A DNA stretch of 64,000 bases from Arthrobacter sp. EpRS71 (GCF_001512285.1 NZ_LNUV01000003.1:718059-782058), one strand, 5' to 3'; positions 51,734 to 60,525 are shown, counted from the stretch's first letter. A program made the numbers and translations. Notes: a model not told the origin generated them from the sequence alone.

Positions 51734-52639
51734 ATGAGTGAAACCCCAGATACCCCTCGACCCGTCACCCCCGGCAGCCAAGCCTCCTTCGGCACCTATG
51801 GTGGCCGGCCGGTCAGTTTTGTGCGCCGCGGCACCCGTTTGCAGGGGCGTAGGCAGGCGGCCTGGGAAGAGCATGCTGAGCGTTGGGCCATCCAAGTCCC
51901 CCGCCACGTGGCCAACACGTCCGTTCACCCCGACTACACGTTCGACGCCGAGGCTGTGTTCGGACGCAAGGCACCCCTGATCGTGGAGATTGGCTCCGGA
52001 CTGGGTGACGCTGTGGTTCATGCCGCGGAGCAGAACCCGGACAAGGACTTCCTCGCAGTAGAGGTCTACACCCCGGGCCTGGCCAACACCATCATCAAGA
52101 TCAACAGCCGCGGGCTGACCAACGTGCGGGTGGTGGAAGCCAACGCCCCTGAGGTCCTGGAATCAATGCTTCCCGAAGGCTCAGTCAGCGAACTCTGGGT
52201 GTTCTTCCCCGACCCCTGGCACAAGGCACGGCACCACAAGCGCCGCCTCATCCAGCCTGCCTTCGCTTCGGTGGCTGCCAAAGCGCTCGAAAAGGGCGGC
52301 TACTGGCGCATCGCAACCGACTGGTCCAACTACGCGGTACACGTCCGCGACGTGCTGGCAGAATCCACCGAGTTCGAGAACATGCACGAAGGCGAGCGCA
52401 GCGGCGAGGAGAGCCCCCTGACGCAGGTGTGGCAGTCCGGCGTCGAGTCTGTTGTTGGCGGTGCGCCCGTCAGGGAAGGCCGCGCGCCTGTCAGTACCGA
52501 GCACACCGGACCGAACGAAGGCGTGGATGATGAAGGCGGCTGGGCTCCGCGGTTCGACGGCCGGATCCGGACCAGCTTTGAGAACAAAGCCCACGAGGCC
52601 GGGCGCATGATCTTCGACCTCACCTACCGCAAGATCTAG
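51734..52639 (+). CDS. trmB: tRNA (guanine-N7)-methyltransferase
   Basis: 301 residues. SAM-binding VEIGSGLGDAVVHAA, AVEVYTPGLANT and the tRNA-binding FFPDPWHKARHHKRR are TrmB signatures. It methylates G46 of tRNA. The ATG at 51734 has GGAG three bases upstream; an in-frame GTG at 51731 is the alternative. A TATTCT box at 51721-51726 makes a near-leaderless message possible. An insert near residues 225-265 (acidic, with PVREGRAPVSTEH) lengthens it over the E. coli enzyme. Confidence 0.94.
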   Translation: MSETPDTPRPVTPGSQASFGTYGGRPVSFVRRGTRLQGRRQAAWEEHAERWAIQVPRHVANTSVHPDYTFDAEAVFGRKAPLIVEIGSGLGDAVVHAAEQNPDKDFLAVEVYTPGLANTIIKINSRGLTNVRVVEANAPEVLESMLPEGSVSELWVFFPDPWHKARHHKRRLIQPAFASVAAKALEKGGYWRIATDWSNYAVHVRDVLAESTEFENMHEGERSGEESPLTQVWQSGVESVVGGAPVREGRAPVSTEHTGPNEGVDDEGGWAPRFDGRIRTSFENKAHEAGRMIFDLTYRKI

Positions 52640-52660
52640 CCGCCGGACTTTGGGGGAATC

Positions 52661-53053
52661 ATGAGTTATCAGCCACCGATCGAGTACTACCAACAACCGC
52701 AACGTTCCGGCAACCGGGGGTTGGGCGCCGGGATCACGAGCATCGTCGCTGCCGTGCTTTCGCCGATCGCCGCGGTGGTCAGCATCCCGTTGGGCATCGC
52801 CGCCGTGGCATCTGCCATGAGCCGTTACAACGAGGGCAACGATGCGTGGTGGTTTGGTGCGCTTGTCCTGGCGGGGGCTGCGGTGCTGCTGGCCATTGTT
52901 GCTGTGGTGTGTGGGCTGATCGCCGTCTTTCGTGCCGGCCGCATGAACGCAGGACGCATCACCGGCATCATCGGATTGTCCATCATGGCGGTCAACATCT
53001 TCGGCATTGTCTTCATGGTGTTCTTGGTGCTCGGCTCAGGTCAGGGGTTCTAA
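52661..53053 (+). CDS. Four-helix membrane protein, DUF4190-like
   Basis: 130 residues. A Tyr/Gln-rich start (MSYQPPIEYYQQPQRSG) is followed by hydrophobic helices (about 22-50, 66-90, 100-126) with GRITGIIGLSIMAVNI near the end. The layout resembles DUF4190-type actinobacterial membrane proteins. It begins 21 bases after trmB and may be co-transcribed. Confidence 0.7.
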   Translation: MSYQPPIEYYQQPQRSGNRGLGAGITSIVAAVLSPIAAVVSIPLGIAAVASAMSRYNEGNDAWWFGALVLAGAAVLLAIVAVVCGLIAVFRAGRMNAGRITGIIGLSIMAVNIFGIVFMVFLVLGSGQGF

Positions 53054-53574
53054 ATGCCGCAGGTGCGCGCCGAGCGGTTCATCCGGCTGGATCCGGAAAC
53101 GGCCTTCGCCCTCTCCCAGACCACCGGCGAGTTCCGGCTGAAATGGGACCCCTTCATCTCTGAACAGGGATTCCTGGATGGAGCCACTGCAGCGGGCAAA
53201 GGCGTCAGGACGCGAACGGTGTCCCGCATGGGCCTGAAAATGGTGAGCGAATATGTCTCCTACATGCCTCCCAAAAATGTGGGCATGACCATGGTGTCCG
53301 GGCCCTGGTTCTTTGAGAATTTCGGTGGCGGTTGGCGGTTCACACCGGACGACGGCGGCACGCGGGCAGTCTGGAAGTACACCTTTTCCTGCCGGCCGGC
53401 TTTGCTGAAGCCCGTGGCGGAGAGGATCGGCGGCTGGTCCTGGGCCGGGAAATTGAGCGTCGGATTGAGGCGTTCGCCCGGGCCTGCGAGGATCCTGCAC
53501 TCGTGGCAGAACTCCGCTCGCAAGGCGAAGGCGTACCTGGCACCGGCACTGGCGCCGGAGTCACAGAGCACTAA
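53054..53574 (+). pseudogene. SRPBCC-family protein, frameshifted near its 3' end
   Basis: The ATG frame reads a normal SRPBCC domain (VRAERFIRLDPETAFALSQT, MKWDP-like RLKWDPFISEQG, GPWFFENFGGGWRF) to about base 53435. Beyond that, protein-like sequence continues in the frame one base earlier: LVLGREIERRIEAFARACED, ending at TAA 53572-53574. A one-base deletion in the run near 53425-53440 explains it. Read unshifted, the frame would run 100 bases into the convergent gene. Either a recent mutation or a sequencing error. Confidence 0.75.
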
Positions 53575-53579
53575 GCCCG

Positions 53580-54254
53580 CTACGGCACCGAAATCGAGGC
53601 CACCGTCTTCTCAGCCTCATCGCGAAGCTCAACACCAGCGATGCCAGCCAACTGCACCGGCGTGGCACCTGTGATCTTGATCCGGCCGCTGGCTGTGGCC
53701 GTCCATCCGCAGGTGCGTTCCTCGGCGCCGTCCCGGCCCTTCACCCACAGATACAGGGTGCCTTCCAGCGGCATGGACCGGCCCTCAACCTCGAGCTCCG
53801 TGCCCCAATTCTTTTTCACCATGCCCACGGTCAGCTGCAATCCACTGTCCGACTGCACCGAGTAGCTCGCATCCGGTTTCGGTGGCTGGTTCACCAGCGG
53901 CCCGGCGAGAAAACCAACAGCCAGGCAGGCAGCGGCCACCGCAGCCACCAAAGCCGCCCACCGGCGTCGTGATTTCCGCCTGCGGACGGACAAGTCCACC
54001 AGGACGTTCTCGGGAAGCACCTCGGGTTTCGGTTCCAGAGGCGAGAGCCCGTTCGCACCCCCGGCGACGGTGAGGGCAACCGCATCAGCGGCGGGAACGG
54101 CGTCGAGCAAAGCCGGCAGGCTCTCCAGCTGCTCCAATTCGTGGCGGCATTGGGCGCAAGCGGCGAGGTGGTCTTCAAACAAGCGCGCCTCCTGTGGCTC
54201 AAGGCCACCCAGTAGGTAGGCGCCCAGCAATTGGTGGACGGAGTTGCCGTTCAT
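53580..54254 (-). CDS. Anti-sigma factor with zinc-binding ASD and RskA-like domain
   Basis: 224 residues. HxxxCxxC of the anti-sigma zinc domain is in FEDHLAACAQCRHEL (about 27-41). One membrane helix (about 98-120, AALVAAVAAACLAVGFLAG) precedes an extracytoplasmic RskA-type domain (about 125-224). It holds the ECF sigma factor encoded just upstream, whose stop overlaps its start by four bases, until a surface signal triggers release. Confidence 0.9.
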   Translation of the reverse strand: MNGNSVHQLLGAYLLGGLEPQEARLFEDHLAACAQCRHELEQLESLPALLDAVPAADAVALTVAGGANGLSPLEPKPEVLPENVLVDLSVRRRKSRRRWAALVAAVAAACLAVGFLAGPLVNQPPKPDASYSVQSDSGLQLTVGMVKKNWGTELEVEGRSMPLEGTLYLWVKGRDGAEERTCGWTATASGRIKITGATPVQLAGIAGVELRDEAEKTVASISVP

Positions 54255-54748
54255 CGTTCCACCCCCATTTCGTCAAGGATTGTTCGGAGGGCTTTCACGG
54301 CGTAGAAAGCCCGGGATTTCACGGTTCCCGCCGGGATATTCAGCTGCAGGGCTGCCTCGCTGACGGTGAACCGCTGGTAGTGCAGGGCCACCAGGACCTC
54401 GCGGTGTTCGTGGCTGAGCCGGAGCAAGGCTTCCTCCATGAGGACCCGGTTGAGGAGTTCGTCAACGCGCTCCCTCGCAGGATGGTCCGGGAGGTCTTGT
54501 TCGCCGGATTCGGAAGGGCGGCGCTGCGCCTTCCTGTAGTTATCGATGATGACGTTCCGCGCCGTCCGGAAGAGGTAGCTCCGCAGGCTTCCCGTGATCT
54601 GCGGGGCATGCTGCCACACCTTAAGGATGGTTTCCTGCACGACGTCATCGGCCTGGTGGGCATCGGAGGTGCAACTCAGAACGAAGCGCTTCAGAGCCGT
54701 GCCATGGTCGCGGTACATCGCGGCCACCACGTCCTCGTCCAACGGCAT
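54251..54748 (-). CDS. ECF-subfamily RNA polymerase sigma factor
   Basis: 165 residues from the ATG at 54748 (GGAGGTGGCT before it); an in-frame GTG two codons upstream abuts the ribosome site and is unlikely. Region 2: AHQADDVVQETILKVWQHA; region 4: LRLSHEHREVLVALHYQRFTVSEAA and IPAGTVKSRAFYAVKAL. Its sigma-anti-sigma layout with a divergent exported lipoprotein resembles SigK/SigL-type loci in mycobacteria. It probably drives its own operon and the lipoprotein gene. Confidence 0.92.
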   Translation of the reverse strand: MPLDEDVVAAMYRDHGTALKRFVLSCTSDAHQADDVVQETILKVWQHAPQITGSLRSYLFRTARNVIIDNYRKAQRRPSESGEQDLPDHPARERVDELLNRVLMEEALLRLSHEHREVLVALHYQRFTVSEAALQLNIPAGTVKSRAFYAVKALRTILDEMGVER

Positions 54749-54892
54749 AGCCACCTCCCTCGTTCCGCTGCCTTTCGCTTATACGACGACGCCTGCAAGG
54801 AAAAGGTTCAGCCTCGTGAACCATTCTTCCCCCGACGGCGTCATAGGGGTTAGCGCCGGTCCATCCCGGCCGGCTCGTCAAAGGAGCTAGAC

Positions 54893-55411
54893 ATGAAGAA
54901 ACCACTCAGTTTTGGACTCGGTGCGTTGATCCTGACCGCCGCTCTGGCAGGGTGCGGCGGCAGCCCGGGAACCGCCACTACGTCCGCTCCTCCTCCCGCC
55001 GCTGCCTCCTCTGCGGCACCTGCCTCCAGCGCATCGGCCACCAGCACCACTGCTGCTTCCGGTGCCGACATGATGGTTGCATCCTCCAGTGCAGGTCAGA
55101 TCGTGGTGGACGGCGAAGGCATGAGCCTCTACTTCTTCACCAAGGACGTCAAGGACTCGGGAACCAGCGCGTGCACAGCGGCCTGCCTGGACGCGTGGCC
55201 TATTTTCACCACGACGTCGGACGCCCCCATTGTTGATGGCGTCACCGGGTCTGTGGGAACCATTGCTTCGCCTGACGGGAAGAAGCACGTGACGCTCAAC
55301 GGCATGCCCCTGTACTACTACGCCAAGGACAAGGCTCCCGGCGACGTTACCGGCCAGGGCGTGGGCGGTGTCTGGTATCTCGTCAGCCCCACCGGAGAAA
55401 TGATCAAGTAA
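54893..55411 (+). CDS. Secreted-repeat lipoprotein (PF03640-type)
   Basis: 172 residues. Lipoprotein signal with lipobox LAGC and C21, then an Ala/Ser/Thr/Pro-rich linker (about 24-58), then two secreted-repeat units: GMSLYFFTKDVKDSGTSACT...CLDAWPIF and GMPLYYYAKDKAPGDVTGQG. Two Cys form a likely disulfide. A strong AAAGGAG site precedes the ATG. Divergent from the ECF sigma operon, so a likely regulon member. Function of the domain is unknown; redox or haem roles have been proposed. Confidence 0.88.
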   Translation: MKKPLSFGLGALILTAALAGCGGSPGTATTSAPPPAAASSAAPASSASATSTTAASGADMMVASSSAGQIVVDGEGMSLYFFTKDVKDSGTSACTAACLDAWPIFTTTSDAPIVDGVTGSVGTIASPDGKKHVTLNGMPLYYYAKDKAPGDVTGQGVGGVWYLVSPTGEMIK

Positions 55412-55417
55412 CGCCGC

Positions 55418-55486
55418 CGAGGTCGCGGGAAGCCTGCCAGATCGCCGTACGTTTCCCTGCGGCCACGCAGGTTTCCCGCGACCTCG
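55418..55486. terminator. Palindromic GC-rich element between convergent genes
   Basis: CGAGGTCGCGGGAA (55418-55431) and TTCCCGCGACCTCG (55473-55486) pair perfectly; an inner CCTGC/GCAGG extends the stem. It fills the gap between the lipoprotein gene and the convergent nuclease gene, so it is a likely bidirectional terminator. Confidence 0.8.
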
Positions 55487-55498
55487 CGGTCCGGCCCA

Positions 55499-56446
55499 TC
55501 ACCTGAAGGCCCGCAGGATACGTTCCTTGAAAGCGCGTTCGTTGAATAGGTCCTTCCACTCGACCCGAATGAACCGCCAGCCTTCCTCCATGAGTACTTT
55601 CTCGCGACGCCGTTCCTGAAAAATGACCTCGTCCGTGGATTTGTAATCGAAGTACTTGGTGCGCCCGTCGAATTCCAAGGCCAGTTTTTCCTCTTCCCAG
55701 GCGAAGTCCATGCGATGACGCCCCAGTCTGGACTGGACCTCAAATTGTGGCTGTGGGGGTTTGATGCGCAGCCTCTGCAACAACTCACGGGTCAGCGTCT
55801 CACCGGCAGACTCGGACCGTGGATCCGCATTGTCCAAGGCTTTTCGCAACGTGCGGACACCTCGTTTTCCGGCAGAGACTGCTGCCATGTCAGCAAGGGC
55901 GCTGATGTTGGCACCCAACCGCAACCCGTGGTCCATGATCACGAGCGCCTTGGGATAGCTAAGCATCCTGACGCAGTCGAAAACGGTGCGTTCCAACGTG
56001 GTGGCCCGCAGTCCCCGAACCACCACCACATCGTCTTCCGTAAAGGTTTCCGTGTGCCCACGAACATCCTTGCCCGAACGGTCAGAGGAAGGCCTGGCGG
56101 CGTGAAGGACATGAACTTTGTCATCAACACCCCACACGAACAGCCCATGGAGTCGTGCCGCCGACAAATGGCTGTAGACCAAACCACCTGTCGACGACGT
56201 CAGGGTTCCATGAGCGTGCGCCATAATACGTTCCATAGCCCGCCTGTTAGGACCCAAGGCGCTCCATTTGTCACTCCTGACGTAGCAGCCATGTCTCAAG
56301 CGGTAAAGCACATCGGAGTCCACTAGTTTCTTGATTCGTCGACTGTTCAGACCGAACCGGAGTAACTCGTCGGTTCTCCACAGGTACCCGCTCACGGGTA
56401 GATCGGAGACAGTCATGGCGGGAGGGTGAGTTGATGTTGGATCCAT
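55499..56446 (-). CDS. AbiEi-like HTH plus PD-(D/E)XK/DUF559 nuclease-like protein
   Basis: 315 residues if started at the ATG at 56446; ATGs at 56470 and 56416 are alternatives and none has a clear ribosome site. Residues 10-70 resemble the AbiEi antitoxin winged helix (YLWRTDELLRFGLNSRRIKKL). The C-terminal 100 residues are a DUF559/Vsr-like nuclease: RMDFAWEEEKLALEFDGRTKYF with D, E and D, then EVIFQERRREKVLMEEGWRFIRVEW. No AbiEii toxin gene is adjacent. Such proteins are common in actinobacteria; a defence or DNA-repair role is unproven. Confidence 0.78.
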   Translation of the reverse strand: MDPTSTHPPAMTVSDLPVSGYLWRTDELLRFGLNSRRIKKLVDSDVLYRLRHGCYVRSDKWSALGPNRRAMERIMAHAHGTLTSSTGGLVYSHLSAARLHGLFVWGVDDKVHVLHAARPSSDRSGKDVRGHTETFTEDDVVVVRGLRATTLERTVFDCVRMLSYPKALVIMDHGLRLGANISALADMAAVSAGKRGVRTLRKALDNADPRSESAGETLTRELLQRLRIKPPQPQFEVQSRLGRHRMDFAWEEEKLALEFDGRTKYFDYKSTDEVIFQERRREKVLMEEGWRFIRVEWKDLFNERAFKERILRAFR

Positions 56447-56655
56447 CGATTCAGCATGGAGACAACACATCAAGTCGCTGAAGGGGGATGCCCTGCTATG
56501 TGGACAGTACAGTGCCGAGGACCCGGGAAAGTGGCGAATTCGCCGATGTTTTGCACACGCCGCCGCAGCTTTGGGGCGAGTTCGAAGGTCCATGCCGCAA
56601 GACTGGCCGGTGAACGGGTCCGCTATACTTGCAGGCTACTCAGTGGGGAGAGAAC

Positions 56656-56859
56656 ATGGCACAGAAGACAACCAACACGAATCCGCCAAGCCTGCGATTC
56701 CTTGCCATCCAAGAGGTGGCCTGGGCTCTGGGAGTAGTGGCTATGATTCTGTACGCGTTCGGCCACGGTACGGATTGGGTGTGGATCGGCCTGCTGACAT
56801 TGTGGCAGGCGAGCATCATTTGGGGCTTCATCAAGTTCCGGCAAGCCAGAGCAAGCTAG
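56656..56859 (+). CDS. Small two-helix membrane protein
   Basis: 67 residues from the ATG at 56656 with GGGGAGAG upstream. A polar start (MAQKTTNTNPPSLRF) precedes two hydrophobic segments (AIQEVAWALGVVAMILYAF and VWIGLLTLWQASIIWGFI). Trp-rich. Function unknown; a dispersed repeat follows 12 bases after its stop. Confidence 0.65.
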   Translation: MAQKTTNTNPPSLRFLAIQEVAWALGVVAMILYAFGHGTDWVWIGLLTLWQASIIWGFIKFRQARAS

Positions 56860-56870
56860 CGCGTCGAGAT

Positions 56871-56943
56871 CGCCGGAACGCGTCGGGATCGCTGGAGTTA
56901 CCCGGCGATCCTGCAGCGTTCCGGCGATCTGGGCAACGAAGGC
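56871..56943. repeat. Dispersed 73-bp repeat, family C, copy 1
   Basis: CGCCGGAACGC (56871-56881) and GCGTTCCGGCG (56916-56926) pair, with GGATCGC / GCGATCC inside. A second copy with two differences lies at 59604-59676. Both end just before the stop codon of a minus-strand gene. Confidence 0.9.
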
Positions 56944-56950
56944 ACAGGCA

Positions 56951-57928
56951 TCACAGCCGCGCGCTCCCATACAGCTGCCGCACCAGATGCTCGATGTCCG
57001 GCTCGTGCAAGGACAAGTCAGCTACCTCAGCTGTGCTGGAGATGGCGGCAAGGACAGTGGCCGCAGAGAGTTTGCGGGGGTCGAAGGAAACGCTGTGCCG
57101 GATTCCCTCCGCCTCGATGCCCTGGTGCACGGCGCCGTCAGGCAGTGACAACAGATCAGCCGAATGCACGGGGGCGGCGAGGTCAACCACCATGGTGCGC
57201 ACGGCTCCGGCGACGTCAGCCAAACCTGTGAGCGGACCGTCGTAGGCGATGGCGCCGTCGTCGACTACCAGGACGCGTTGACACAAACGCTGGATGTCGC
57301 TCATGTCGTGGGTGGTGAGCAGCAGGGTGGTGCCGTTCTCCCGGCGCTCCGCATCCAGGAACTGCCGTAGTTTCTCCTTGCTGATCATGTCCAGGCCAAT
57401 GGTCGGTTCGTCCAGGATGATAAGTTCCGGCCGGTGCAACAGGGCGGCGGCCACCTCGCCGCGCATACGCTGCCCCAGCGAGAGCTGCCGGACGGGCGTG
57501 GTGAGGAACTCCCCCAAATCCATCTGCCCGGCGAGTTCCTGGAACCGTGGCTTCCAATCGGCTTCGGGCATGCGGTGCATGGCACCCAGGATGGGGTAGG
57601 AGTCCTGCAGGGGCAGGTCCCACCACAGCTGGGAGCGCTGCCCGAACACGACGCCGATCTTCCGGGCCAGCGCTTTACGCTGCGGCACAGGGTTGAACCC
57701 GCACACGCTCACGCGTCCCGAGCTTGGCACCAGGACACCGGTCAGCATCTTGATGGTGGTGGATTTGCCGGCACCGTTGGCTCCGATGTAGCCCACAGCC
57801 TCCCCCGGTTCCACGATGAAATCGATCCCCCGGACTGCATGAACGGTCTTTTTGCGTCGGCGGAACCTTCCCGCGGGCTCCATGACCTGGAACTCCCGGC
57901 TCAGTTCTTCCACTTCAATGATGGGCAT
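56951..57928 (-). CDS. ABC-2 type exporter ATPase
   Basis: 325 residues from the ATG at 57928 (CAGGAGG site). Walker A GANGAGKST, signature LSLGQRMRGEVAAALLHRPE, Walker B LIILDEPTIGLD, H-loop TTHDMSD. The insert before Walker A (RFRRRKKTVHAVRG) and KIGVVFGQRSQLWWDLPLQD are typical of the group paired with DUF990-type permeases. With the two permeases upstream it forms an exporter of unknown substrate, perhaps a drug, lipid or antimicrobial. Confidence 0.9.
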   Translation of the reverse strand: MPIIEVEELSREFQVMEPAGRFRRRKKTVHAVRGIDFIVEPGEAVGYIGANGAGKSTTIKMLTGVLVPSSGRVSVCGFNPVPQRKALARKIGVVFGQRSQLWWDLPLQDSYPILGAMHRMPEADWKPRFQELAGQMDLGEFLTTPVRQLSLGQRMRGEVAAALLHRPELIILDEPTIGLDMISKEKLRQFLDAERRENGTTLLLTTHDMSDIQRLCQRVLVVDDGAIAYDGPLTGLADVAGAVRTMVVDLAAPVHSADLLSLPDGAVHQGIEAEGIRHSVSFDPRKLSAATVLAAISSTAEVADLSLHEPDIEHLVRQLYGSARL

Positions 57929-57929
57929 A

Positions 57930-58784
57930 TCAGCCTCCTGCGCCGGTGTACTTTTTGATGGCTGCCCGCCAGAGGAGCAGCATGAGTCCGCTGAGGACGA
58001 CGGCGGCCGGCAGTCCCAGCCAGCCCGTCCATGCAGGGATTCCGGCCGGTCCGTCGAGTCCGAGAATGACCAGGCTGGGTGCGTACGCCACGAGCGTTGC
58101 GGGGATGACGAACGTGAAGAAGATCTGGATCGGGAAGAACAGTGCCGCTCCGGGCATGGAGGCAACATACCGTCCCCCGTAGGTGAACGCGTTGGCGAAC
58201 TGCCTTCCGTCGAGAATCCAGAATTGCATTGCTCCAGCGCCGAGGAAGAGAGCACAGAAGATGGCCGCGCCAGCCAGCGGCGTGATCAGGGCGAGTACTA
58301 CTTTGGCTGGATCCCACGCGATGTCTGCGAACAGTAAGGCCGCGGCCAAGGCCGCCAGCGCGAAGATCAATCGGCCCACGCGTCTGAGTTGAAAGTCGGA
58401 GGTAGCCAGCTGAAGCAGCACGGGAAGGGGCCTCACCAAGAGCACCTCCAGCTTCCCGGACCTGATGGTCTCGGACATGGAGTCGGTCTCCCCCAGGAGC
58501 AAGTCACCCAGCGCGAACGCTACGGATGCGAGCCCAAACACCAAGAGGGTCTGCGCAAAGGTCATCCCGCCGAACGAGGAGACGTTGTGGACAATCGCGT
58601 AGAGCTCAACAAACTCCGTGAGTCCCAAGAGGATCTGGCCCGCGACGTCGGAGAGGAAGCTGCCCCGGTAGGCGAGTTGCGAGCGCAATCTTGCCGAGAC
58701 CAACAGCTTGAGGAGCACCAGGTTGGTGACGGGGGCGTGGGGATCGCGGCCTGCACCAGAACGGAGTGCACGGGGGCTAGCCAC
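57930..58784 (-). CDS. ABC-2 family permease (DUF990 type), first
   Basis: 284 residues from a GTG. About six helices after a polar lead. LVSARLRSQLAYRGSFLSDV and DSMSETIRSGKLEVLLVRPL are DUF990 hallmarks; FFTFVIPATLVAYAPS near the end too. It ends one base before the ATPase start and overlaps the preceding permease gene by eight bases. Confidence 0.85.
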   Translation of the reverse strand: MASPRALRSGAGRDPHAPVTNLVLLKLLVSARLRSQLAYRGSFLSDVAGQILLGLTEFVELYAIVHNVSSFGGMTFAQTLLVFGLASVAFALGDLLLGETDSMSETIRSGKLEVLLVRPLPVLLQLATSDFQLRRVGRLIFALAALAAALLFADIAWDPAKVVLALITPLAGAAIFCALFLGAGAMQFWILDGRQFANAFTYGGRYVASMPGAALFFPIQIFFTFVIPATLVAYAPSLVILGLDGPAGIPAWTGWLGLPAAVVLSGLMLLLWRAAIKKYTGAGG

Positions 58785-59571
58785 CTTGCACCACCAACCG
58801 CCGCGAACCGAAGCGAACCATCATCTGCACAATGATCAGCAGCACAGCCAGCCACAGAAGTTGGATGCCAACCATCGCCAGGCTCTCACCGCCGTCGGTC
58901 CTGCCCGCAAGAATGTCCACCGGGGTTTGAAGCATCGACGGAAACGGTGTGGCCCGGGCGAGATCGAGCAGCCACCCCGGGAACCACGTCACCGGGACCA
59001 GGAACCCGGACAACAGGTTCATCACCACCATGTACAGCATCCAGAAGCCCCGGATTTCGAGCACCCAGAACGACAAAAGGTTGATGGCGAAGAAGCCCAA
59101 AAAGTTCAGGGAAACGGCAGCGAGGATCGACACGAATCCCAGCACGTACGGTCCAGGACTACCCGGCATCGACAGGCCCGTCACCAAGGCACCGACAATA
59201 AGTGGCGGCAGGCCGCGCGGAAGGACGTCGAAAGCGGCACGGCCCAGGTCCTGCGCCCAATAGGACGCCGTCAGGTTCACGGACCGGGAAAGGTCGACGG
59301 CGATGTCCCCCGACTTCACGCGATTGGCCAGCTCAGCGGTCCCGAAGAGCCCCAAAGGTGCCAGCAGCGCCTGCCCCAGCCACACATAAGTGGCCGCCTC
59401 CATGGCCGAGTATCCCCCGATGGCGCCACCCGCCGTCGTAATGGCGCTTAGCAGCAGCGACGCCCGGATGAGTCCGAAGACCGAGTTGGTAAAAGCACCG
59501 GCGACGGCGGCAGTACGGTACGTGGAATGGCGGCGGAATGATGACTTGGCCAGTTCCCAATACGCACGCAC
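58777..59571 (-). CDS. ABC-2 family permease, second
   Basis: 264 residues. AYWELAKSSFRRHSTYRTAAVAG at the start, six helices, and ANRVKSGDIAVDLSRSVNLT match the partner permease of DUF990-type exporters. It is the first gene of the three-gene exporter operon. The two permeases likely heterodimerise. Confidence 0.85.
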   Translation of the reverse strand: MRAYWELAKSSFRRHSTYRTAAVAGAFTNSVFGLIRASLLLSAITTAGGAIGGYSAMEAATYVWLGQALLAPLGLFGTAELANRVKSGDIAVDLSRSVNLTASYWAQDLGRAAFDVLPRGLPPLIVGALVTGLSMPGSPGPYVLGFVSILAAVSLNFLGFFAINLLSFWVLEIRGFWMLYMVVMNLLSGFLVPVTWFPGWLLDLARATPFPSMLQTPVDILAGRTDGGESLAMVGIQLLWLAVLLIIVQMMVRFGSRRLVVQGG

Positions 59572-59603
59572 CGGACGAGTCTACTCACGGGCTTCGCCGA
59601 ATT

Positions 59604-59676
59604 CGCCGGAACGCGTCGGGATCGCTGGAGTTATCCGGCGATCCTGCAGCGTTCCGGCGATCTCGGCAACGAAGGC
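59604..59676. repeat. Dispersed 73-bp repeat, family C, copy 2
   Basis: Differs from copy 1 (56871-56943) at two bases. It lies between the permease start and the DMP19-like gene stop on the same strand, and ends at the base before that stop. Confidence 0.9.
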
Positions 59677-60525
59677 TTACGCGTCGGCGAATTCCTCGGA
59701 CTCTTCGAACTCGACGGCCGCGATGATTTCCTTGGTCTCGGGGTGGATCATGAAGGCCTCGTCGTCGTCCTCGATCATGAGGTAGTCGCCGTGGTCGGTG
59801 GAGAAGTGCCAGGCGAGGGTCTTGACGCCGTCGTGCTCGTAGTTGGGGTCGCCCATGGTGATCTTTTCGAGGGCGTAGCCGGCAACATCGCAGAGTTCGC
59901 GGATGATGACCTCGAACTCGGGGGCGTTGGCGAGGGCTTCTTCGTCGGCTTCGGCCTGACGCTCGGCCAGGTCAGGGATCTGCGCGACGCGCTGGGCGAT
60001 GTGCTCTTCGATTTCTTCGTCGGAGAGAACCAGCAGGGCTGACTGATCGCGCAGGTATGCGGCGCTGAGTTCGATGATGTCCTCTTCTTCCAGCAGCGCT
60101 TCAAACTCGCCGTCGAGCTCGTCCAGGGCGGCCACGGAAGCTGGCGGGGTGTCGGACTCGTCCAGTTCGCCGTCGAGGTAGGCCTCGGCTTCATCCTCGC
60201 TCAACGCATCAAAGGCAGCTGCGGTCCGGTCGAACAGCTCAAGGTGGCGGACGGCGCCCATTCCCGCAAGCCCTGCCCGCACAAAGGCGTCCACTTCTTC
60301 ACGCTCCGGCGCGGTGAAGACATACTGGGCAAAGCCGCCAGACAGTGCCTGGGTGAGGTAGAAATCCACGAAGTAGCTGTTGAGCGCTGCGGTGGCGATT
60401 TCGTCGCTGTTGAGGAGCTCTTGGTACATGTGGTTCACCACGTTGACATTGGAATCCACCACGTCCGCATTGCCGGCTTCAAAGCTGGTCTTGTTCAGGA
60501 CAACGGGGTACTCGTTGGTAGTCAT
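59677..60525 (-). CDS. DMP19/DUF4375-like acidic protein
   Basis: 282 residues, strongly acidic throughout. The N-terminal part (about 30-110) resembles the DMP19/DUF4375 domain: LLNSDEIATAALNSYFVDFYLTQALSGGFAQYVF. Charged middle rich in Glu/Asp; the C-terminal part (ALEKITMGDPNYEHDGVK, GDYLMIEDDDEAFMIHP) looks like a small beta domain. DMP19 proteins are DNA mimics that counter repressors in Neisseria; whether this one does is unknown. Confidence 0.6.
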   Translation of the reverse strand: MTTNEYPVVLNKTSFEAGNADVVDSNVNVVNHMYQELLNSDEIATAALNSYFVDFYLTQALSGGFAQYVFTAPEREEVDAFVRAGLAGMGAVRHLELFDRTAAAFDALSEDEAEAYLDGELDESDTPPASVAALDELDGEFEALLEEEDIIELSAAYLRDQSALLVLSDEEIEEHIAQRVAQIPDLAERQAEADEEALANAPEFEVIIRELCDVAGYALEKITMGDPNYEHDGVKTLAWHFSTDHGDYLMIEDDDEAFMIHPETKEIIAAVEFEESEEFADA

